Source: VAZQ01 sp035293945 (GTDB taxonomy: Bacteria > Pseudomonadota > Alphaproteobacteria > Rhizobiales > Xanthobacteraceae). Taken from it: a stretch of 64,000 bases of DNA. The translations under genes and the position numbers were made by a program. This document shows positions 59,179 to 64,000 of the stretch, piece after piece. The notes beneath the pieces were generated by a model. That model was not told where the DNA came from and made no database searches. It saw nothing but the letters and a program-made list of their open reading frames with translations. The DNA lies in the NCBI GenBank assembly GCA_035293945.1, contig DATGLV010000024.1, positions 496,001 to 560,000 of the forward strand, read 5' to 3'. Numbering within the stretch: the stretch's first letter is position 1; each line of letters begins with the position of its first letter.

Positions 59179-59604
59179 ATGGCTGTCGTGTTGGTTGTCG
59201 AGGACGAGGTGCAAGTCCTCGTGCTCACCGAGTCTTGCCTGCAGGAGCTGGGTCACAAGACGCTGTCTGCGGCAACTGCTGCCGAGGCGCTTGCGATACT
59301 CGAAACCGAGGAGCTGATTGATGTGCTCTTCATCGACATCGGGTTGCAAGATGACCTGCAGGCCGGCCTTGCCCTCGCCATGAAGGCGGTGGAAGGGCGG
59401 CCGGATATCAAGGTGCTGTACGCAACCGGACAACCCGTCACGGATGGAACCAAGGCGCTGATGGTTGAAGGATCGGCCATCCTCCAAAAGCCGTACACTA
59501 TGAGCCAGCTGGAGGCGAGCTTGACGGTGCACTTCGGCATCAGGCATGGGCTGGTCGGGACTGTGCCTCCGCAGGCGGAGCCCCCCGCCACCCCAACGCC
59601 CTGA
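59179..59604 (+). CDS. Receiver-only response regulator
   Basis: 141 residues with one CheY-like domain: VVLVVEDEVQVLVLTESCLQ (acidic pair), VLFIDIGLQDD (phosphoacceptor Asp about residue 54) and LQKPYTMSQL (conserved Lys). A Pro-rich tail follows. No output domain or kinase gene nearby, so its partner is unknown. Confidence 0.8.
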   Translation: MAVVLVVEDEVQVLVLTESCLQELGHKTLSAATAAEALAILETEELIDVLFIDIGLQDDLQAGLALAMKAVEGRPDIKVLYATGQPVTDGTKALMVEGSAILQKPYTMSQLEASLTVHFGIRHGLVGTVPPQAEPPATPTP

Positions 59605-59686
59605 GCCGCGCTGTCGGGGGCGAGCTCGAAGTAATCGAGCAAAATCAGCATTGGTCCCGCGCGGGACCGAATTGCGCTTGAGCAGA

Positions 59687-59878
59687 TCACGCATGCCGGG
59701 GAGGCTTCGCGGCTTCCTGCGCTGCCTCGCCTGCCAGCGCGACACGCGCCTCTTCGACGCGTGTTTGCAGCTCGACAAACCGATCGGAGAGTTGCCTTCC
59801 GTGATCTCTTGCCGTGCCCCTGGCGCGATCAGACATCCCGGTTCCGGCTTGCAGGAACTCTTCGTAGGCGCCTCGCAC
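59687..59878 (-). CDS. Possible small coiled-coil protein
   Basis: 63 residues from GTG 59878: YEEFLQAGTGMSDRARGTARDHGRQLSDRFVELQTRVEEARVAL, amphipathic and helical. It follows the membrane protein at 59935-60360 on the same strand, so it could be the second gene of that transcript. No known family, non-ATG start and no clear ribosome site. Confidence 0.3.
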   Translation of the reverse strand: MRGAYEEFLQAGTGMSDRARGTARDHGRQLSDRFVELQTRVEEARVALAGEAAQEAAKPPRHA

Positions 59879-59934
59879 CGCGGAGCCTGCATCGAGAACT
59901 GCGGCGCTTTGCTTTGCCTGCCGCTCGGTCGTGC

Positions 59935-60360
59935 TTACCGCTCGGCGTTGAAGATCCCGTCATCCGGTTGCTGCAACAGCGTGAGGTAAGCTGCCGCTGA
60001 ATTGAGCGCGTGGGTCAGATGTTGGCTCATCCGCCCTGGGTCGCGCCGAGACAGGCCGATCTGCATTCTGAGCGTCTCAGTCTGCCCGGTCAAATCAGCA
60101 GCGAGCTCGGCAAGGTCGCGGCTTGCGGCCTCTTGCAGAGTGACCAAGCGGATTGCGACCGAAGCAGCGACGAGGCTGGCGCCGAAAGCGAGCAGCCCGG
60201 GAAGAACCTTGGCGAGCTCCAGCAGGTTTGCGCCTATGAGCCCTTGGTTGGAATCGAAGACGGAATACCAACCGGAATGATCCAGCGCAAAGACGAGTGC
60301 GAGGAACATTCCGCCAGTCAAAACAAGCATTGCCAGGAGCATCAGAAAGAGTCGACCCAT
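59935..60360 (-). CDS. Two-span membrane protein, unknown function
   Basis: 141 residues from ATG 60360. Two hydrophobic spans (FLMLLAMLVLTGGMFLALVFAL and VLPGLLAFGASLVAASVAI) enclose a short loop, followed by a polar helical tail of about 65 residues (EAASRDLAELAADLTGQTETLRM). The longer frame to 60711 adds sequence that overlaps the next gene and is rejected. No family recognised. Confidence 0.55.
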   Translation of the reverse strand: MGRLFLMLLAMLVLTGGMFLALVFALDHSGWYSVFDSNQGLIGANLLELAKVLPGLLAFGASLVAASVAIRLVTLQEAASRDLAELAADLTGQTETLRMQIGLSRRDPGRMSQHLTHALNSAAAYLTLLQQPDDGIFNAER

Positions 60361-60385
60361 CGCGCAAGCATAGCGCGTCGCAGGG

Positions 60386-60580
60386 CTATTCGTCCTCCCT
60401 CTCGTCCGGGCACAGCATCTCGCCGTTGAGCGGATTGATCCGATGAAATTGTTGGCAAGCGCCGCACGAAAATGGGAGGTAAGTGCGCGAGCCGGCGCGC
60501 GCTTCGTGCGCCAGCCACCAGGCATGCACCTCCTGCCGGGTATTTGGACAGCGGAATACGAAATTAAGGGCGTCCGACAA
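60386..60580 (-). CDS. Small Cys-pair protein, zinc-ribbon-like
   Basis: 64 residues. FRCPNTRQEVHAWW and PFSCGACQQFHRINPLNG together give cysteines that could bind zinc (Cys...Cys-x2-Cys and a nearby His). I recall short proteins of this pattern (C-P-N-T-x ... C-x-x-C-x-x-x-H-x-x-N-P) in rhizobia. Function unknown. Confidence 0.6.
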   Translation of the reverse strand: MSDALNFVFRCPNTRQEVHAWWLAHEARAGSRTYLPFSCGACQQFHRINPLNGEMLCPDEREDE

Positions 60581-60730
60581 GCCACGTCTCCTAAGAAACG
60601 AGCCCCATCCCCCGAGGGGAACAGGGCCGGGACTTGGCAGCAGCCCGCGGGGTTGGGGGGGAGGGAGGCGGGCCCCACCTCATCCGCCGGTTTAACCTGG
60701 AATCCCGTCAACCAGTTCCAGGCATCAAAG

Positions 60731-60755
60731 AAAACCCCGCTGCTGGGCAGCGGGG
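60731..60755 (-). terminator. Minus-strand intrinsic terminator-like hairpin
   Basis: Read on the minus strand: CCCCGCTG CCCAG CAGCGGGG then TTTTCTTT. It could end a short leftward transcript from 60.8-61.0 kb; no convincing gene is seen there. Confidence 0.5.
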
Positions 60756-61024
60756 CAAGAGAGTTTGGAGATCGAGCCTTTAGCCGCGGGGCTCGTCATT
60801 CCATCTTGGCAAAAGCCGCCCCGATAGTCAGTGCGATGGCCGACTTTCCCGTCGCCGCTTCCAAGCTCCGTGATCATCATCGGGCCCTGGTGCCGCCGAT
60901 TTGAAATTCCTGCTACACAAGATCGCGTTTGCGCGCGTCTCGACGCGCTATGCCGCAAGCTCATTGACGAACTTCAGATCGAAAATCGGCGCTAACATCA
61001 TGTGCTTGCTAACGCATGTTCCGA

Positions 61025-61200
61025 TCGAAAAGACTCACTCCAGTCGTCACCCGCGGGCATAGCCCGTCGAAGACGGGCGTAAACGCCCTTATGACCCGCG
61101 GGTTCATCTTTTTCGCAAGAAGATGGATTGCCAGGTCAAGCCAAGGTCAAGCCCGGCCATGACGCTGAAGTGGATCAATTCGACCGGGAACCGCTTTAGT
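61025..61200. repeat. Dispersed palindromic intergenic repeat, family A, copy 3
   Basis: Reverse orientation relative to copies 1 and 2: AAGACTCACTCCAGTCGTC, then CCCGTCGAAGACGGGCG, GGGTTCATCTTTTTCGCAAG, and the end CGACCGGGAACCGCTTTAG. A short inserted duplication CAAGCCAAGGTCAAGCC interrupts the last inverted pair. Confidence 0.83.
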
Positions 61201-61421
61201 GCGCCTTTCTCTCCGAAGCTCGTATTGAAGGGGGCCGCGATTCATCACCAATTTCGGAAACACGGCACCAGCTCGGAAGCCGGTATAGCATTGGCGTTCG
61301 GGGAAGGAATCGCGACATTCGGCGGTCATTGCGATTGATCCCCGGGACCGCCTCGGGATTGGAGGGCGCATGCTCCAGACCATCCCGGCCGGGCGGCTGC
61401 ACCGAACAAGGAAAAAGGTGG

Positions 61422-62390
61422 ATGAGGCCGCTCGTCAGCATCTGCGTAAACAACTTCAATTATGCCGCGTTTCTCACTCAGGCGATCGACAGCGCGCTGG
61501 CGCAAACCTACGCGCCGATCGAGGTGATCGTCGTCGATGACGGCTCGACCGACGGCTCGCGCGAGATCATCGCGGGTTATGGGGATCGGATCGTGCCGGT
61601 CTTGAAGAGCAATGGCGGGCAAGCGTCGGCCGTCAACGCAGGCGTGGCGCGGTCAACCGGCGCGATCATCTGCTTCCTTGATTCCGACGACACCTTCGCC
61701 CCCGAAAAGGTGGCGCGCGTTGTCGATGCCTTCGCGCGGCGGGATCCGCGATCCAGGCCGACGATGGTGCATCATCTGCTGACAATCGTCGGAGAGGGCG
61801 GCGGAGCATCGGTCGGTCGCACTATCGGACGCAAGCACCACTCGCCTCTGAACCTCTATGATTTCGCCCAACGCTACGGATTTATGTTCTATATGGCGGG
61901 CCCGACCAGCAGCCTTGTTCTCGATCGCGCCCTGGCTGACCTACTCTTTCCCATCCCGGAGGAAGGGATAAGAACTTCAGCCGACGATTTCATCGTCTTG
62001 GGCGCGGCGCTGATCGGCGATCTCTATTCAATCGACGCGTCGCTCGGCTGCTACCGGGTGCACGGGGAGAACGCGTGGTTTGCGGGGAATCGCCAAAAGC
62101 CCGAGCCCTTCCGGCGAAGCCTTGATCGCTATCTCAATGACAAGCTCGCAGCGAGTGGCTTGCGGCCGGTGATGTGGTCGGAGCAATCGACGAAAGCTTG
62201 GTCGGAATTGGCGGGCGACGAACGTTGGCGGCCGCTCTTGGCCGAGATGCTCGCGATGGCGGCCTCCGAGCGCGCGGCCTCCGACCATAATGCGCCGGCG
62301 GAGCGACACCGGCGTGCGGCCTTGCGGCTCGCGATCAAGGGACTGTCGGAGGCCGCGGAGGTCGATACGAATCCGGATTCATCGATGTGA
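61422..62390 (+). CDS. Family 2 glycosyltransferase
   Basis: 322 residues from ATG 61422. GT-A fold: PLVSICVNNFNYAAFLTQAIDSAL, EVIVVDDGSTDGSREI (first Asp pair), GQASAVNAGVARSTGAIICFLDSDDTF (DxD motif, LDSDD) and a catalytic-type acidic segment later (SADDFIVLG). Transfers a sugar from a nucleotide donor to an acceptor such as a surface polysaccharide. No neighbouring polysaccharide genes identify the product. The longer in-frame start at 61329 adds unconserved residues. Confidence 0.85.
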   Translation: MRPLVSICVNNFNYAAFLTQAIDSALAQTYAPIEVIVVDDGSTDGSREIIAGYGDRIVPVLKSNGGQASAVNAGVARSTGAIICFLDSDDTFAPEKVARVVDAFARRDPRSRPTMVHHLLTIVGEGGGASVGRTIGRKHHSPLNLYDFAQRYGFMFYMAGPTSSLVLDRALADLLFPIPEEGIRTSADDFIVLGAALIGDLYSIDASLGCYRVHGENAWFAGNRQKPEPFRRSLDRYLNDKLAASGLRPVMWSEQSTKAWSELAGDERWRPLLAEMLAMAASERAASDHNAPAERHRRAALRLAIKGLSEAAEVDTNPDSSM

Positions 62391-62689
62391 GGGATGCCGA
62401 TCCGGGAGTGCTCTATGCGGCATCAATCGAGCCGACGCGGCCGGCGGCGAGGCCGGCCTCATCCCGCTCCGGGGTCGAGGACTATACGGCTTCCAAAGGG
62501 TGGTCCGGTCCGCTACCTTTCCGGCCCTGGTCAAAGGGAGACCGCGACCAGGCTGCCGGTTGGACCGCGACGCTGCCACGTCGCGGTTGCGTGCGTTGGG
62601 CCCAGATGCGCCAGATCAGATGCAACTGGATCAGCGCACTGGACCAGAACAGAAGCGCAAAAATTCACTTTGAATGAGGGAGAGATGAG

Positions 62690-63313
62690 ATGAAACTCAA
62701 GTCACCGGTGCTCGCGGCCGCGATGTTGGCCGCGACATTCGCGTTGAGCTCGGTTTCCGCGCAAGCGCAGAATGTGCGCGTACGCGGGACGATCGAAAGT
62801 GTCGACGGCAATACCCTGATGGTCAAATCGCGCGACGGAGCCGAGCTCAAGCTCGTGCTCAAGGACAATGCCCGGATTGCGGGCGTCATCAAGGCATCCC
62901 TCGCGGACGTCAAGCCCGATGCCAATGTGGCCATCACCTCGAAGCCGCGCCCGGATGGAACGCTCGAGGCGGTGGAGCTGCGCATCGCTCCCGCCGGACA
63001 GCCCTTCAACTCGTTTCACAGCGAGTGGGACCTGATGCCGAACAGCTTCATGACCAACGGCTCCTTGCAGACCTCGGTCGCCGGAGTCGACGGTCAATTG
63101 CTGACGGTCAAGTACAAGGTCCAGGGCAAGCCCGATGAGGAAAAGAAGATCATGGTGACGCCGAAGACCATCATCGCCACCACGGTTCCGGAGACCAAGG
63201 CGGATCTCAAGCCGGGCCTGAAAGTATTCGTGCCCGGCGCCCCGAAGTTGCCCGACGGCTCGCTCGACGTTGCAGCGATCCAGGTCGAGAAGGAGATTCC
63301 GCCGCCCCAATAA
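62690..63313 (+). CDS. Exported protein with two DUF5666-like beta domains
   Basis: 207 residues; GGGAGAGATGAG before ATG is a good ribosome site. Signal peptide (LAAAMLAATFALSSVSAQA). Two small beta modules follow: VRGTIESVDGNTLMVKSRDGAELKLVL and, in the second half, TSVAGVDGQLLTVKYKVQGKPDEEKKIMV, a pattern like OB-type DUF5666 repeats of exported proteins. Function unknown; ends in PPPQ. Confidence 0.72.
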   Translation: MKLKSPVLAAAMLAATFALSSVSAQAQNVRVRGTIESVDGNTLMVKSRDGAELKLVLKDNARIAGVIKASLADVKPDANVAITSKPRPDGTLEAVELRIAPAGQPFNSFHSEWDLMPNSFMTNGSLQTSVAGVDGQLLTVKYKVQGKPDEEKKIMVTPKTIIATTVPETKADLKPGLKVFVPGAPKLPDGSLDVAAIQVEKEIPPPQ

Positions 63314-63707
63314 TGTGACGGCGGTGCTCGCGGACGGCCTGGTAGGTCAAGCCTTTCGAAGGTCAAGCGCGTTCCGGTCTTGCCGACCGGAATGCGCCAT
63401 TCGCAAAACGTCTTTCGCGCAAAGGCCGAATCGCAAAGTCTGAGCTGGCCTCGCGGCGCAGTCGGCTTCGGCTGCGCTCGCGCGGATGCGAGAGGGGAGC
63501 CGTCACCAGGTATACGCGAAGAGATGCGCGCCGCCGCGCCAGGATCGTCCGGCGCCAGCGCAAACGATCGCCATTTCCGTTTACGGCGAAGTTCTTGCTC
63601 GGATATGCAGATAAATTCGATTTATATCATCTTAACTTGAGCGATACAGCGCTTCGAATAGCTTTGGGCAGGAAGCCCAAGCACAAATAATAAGAAAAGT
63701 TTCTACG
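63314..63707. other. Gap without a supported gene
   Basis: Arg-rich open frames without family resemblance, then an AT-richer stretch (63590-63700, including TTCGATTTATATCATCTTAA) that could hold the promoter of the gene starting at 63708. Confidence 0.4.
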
Positions 63708-64000
63708 ATGTCCTCTTCGAGCTTCCTACCGCCGGGTTTGGCCAATTCGGACGGTACCAGAGAAGCCCGGCGAGCTTTTTTCCCACAATCTCCCGATAGC
63801 ACGGCGCTGCATTCTTCACCGCGGCTCGAGCGGCACGCATCTCCGTTTTGGGAAGAGGCTACGAACGAACGCGCTCCGGCGAACAGCGACCATGAGGCCG
63901 CCGGGAGTGACGACGGCGGCGATTACGAGGTGCTGCACGACTTGGGACTGGCGCGACTGCGCGCCGGCAAGTTGAGGGAAGCGCTTGCACTCCTGCGCGC
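63708..64000 (+). CDS. Unknown protein, N-terminal part only, possible tetratricopeptide start
   Basis: Open from ATG 63708 to the window edge (97 codons). A polar, probably disordered N-terminus (MSSSSFLPPGLANSDGTREA) leads to YEVLHDLGLARLRAGKLREALALLR, which looks like the first TPR helix pair. The stop and the rest of the protein are outside the window. Confidence 0.5.
   Translation, partial: MSSSSFLPPGLANSDGTREARRAFFPQSPDSTALHSSPRLERHASPFWEEATNERAPANSDHEAAGSDDGGDYEVLHDLGLARLRAGKLREALALLR

Noticed and set aside
58812..59321. 169-codon frame overlapping two small genes and the receiver gene
   Set aside because: Overlaps the better-supported receiver gene at 59179 and is Arg/Cys/Gly-rich without motifs.
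60725..60964. 79-codon frame on the minus strand
   Set aside because: Its end runs through the terminator hairpin and it shows no family or ribosome site.

Overview
The window looks like the chromosome of a high-GC alphaproteobacterium of the order Hyphomicrobiales (Bradyrhizobiaceae/Xanthobacteraceae type). The reasons are a complete FixLJ-FixK-hemN-ccoNOQP-ccoGHIS microaerobic block, a Bug-family periplasmic receptor, and several families of dispersed palindromic intergenic repeats of the kind common in that group. The species cannot be fixed from sequence reading alone.

Left part (1-29.9 kb) is host metabolism. It opens with a truncated Bug/TctC receptor, an SDR-family protein and two small c-type cytochromes. 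Extradiol dioxygenase subunits (LigA/LigB-like) follow, divergent from hemN. Next come a stand-alone receiver, fixJ and fixL (minus strand), fixK, a CBS-BON protein, and the cbb3 oxidase structural and assembly operon (11.5-19.3 kb). After these lie an acyl-CoA synthetase fused to a GNAT acetyltransferase, a decayed cytochrome, a small membrane protein, a gentisate-type cupin dioxygenase, a Rieske oxygenase, a polysaccharide deacetylase, a ModA-like binding protein and a metallo-beta-lactamase-fold protein. I find four strong FixK/FNR boxes of the form TTGATNNNNATCAA or with one change (5406, 6843, 11368, 22223), a tandem pair (22567, 22609), and weaker ones (3466, 23077). A separate motif of about 33 bp, shared by the fixK promoter and by the promoter of the 3515-3913 gene, is a candidate FixJ site. 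Together these outline a local FixLJ-FixK regulon.

Middle part (30-54.7 kb) is a phage-derived virion gene cluster of the SU10-like podovirus type: portal, scaffold-like protein, DUF5309-type capsid, adaptor and many tail or virion proteins. No terminase, integrase or lysis gene is visible. Its intergenic gaps are full of host-type palindromic repeats, which suggests long residence. At both ends sit remnants of polymorphic toxins with their immunity genes. On the left are two tandem copies of a virion-associated protein gene (N-terminus with a PDDWI motif). One ends in a deaminase-like toxin domain followed by a DUF416-like gene. The other ends in a (D/E)xK nuclease-like toxin domain followed by a DUF6572-like gene. 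After these come a severed toxin tail with its own DUF6572-like gene and shuffled fragments of immunity genes. The two toxin copies and the portal gene are all preceded by the same ~155-bp leader, which holds a promoter-like element and two intrinsic-terminator hairpins. On the right a third PDDWI gene is collapsed to a stub, followed by two paralogous immunity-like genes and another toxin fragment. This resembles the displaced toxin-tip arrays of Rhs/CDI loci, but built on a virion protein; it is the most unusual feature of the window.

Right part (55-64 kb) returns to host genes: an outer-membrane protein with three tandem barrel modules, a GNAT acetyltransferase, several small conserved proteins (two with Cys-pair motifs), a receiver-only regulator, a family 2 glycosyltransferase, an exported protein and the start of a gene cut by the window edge.
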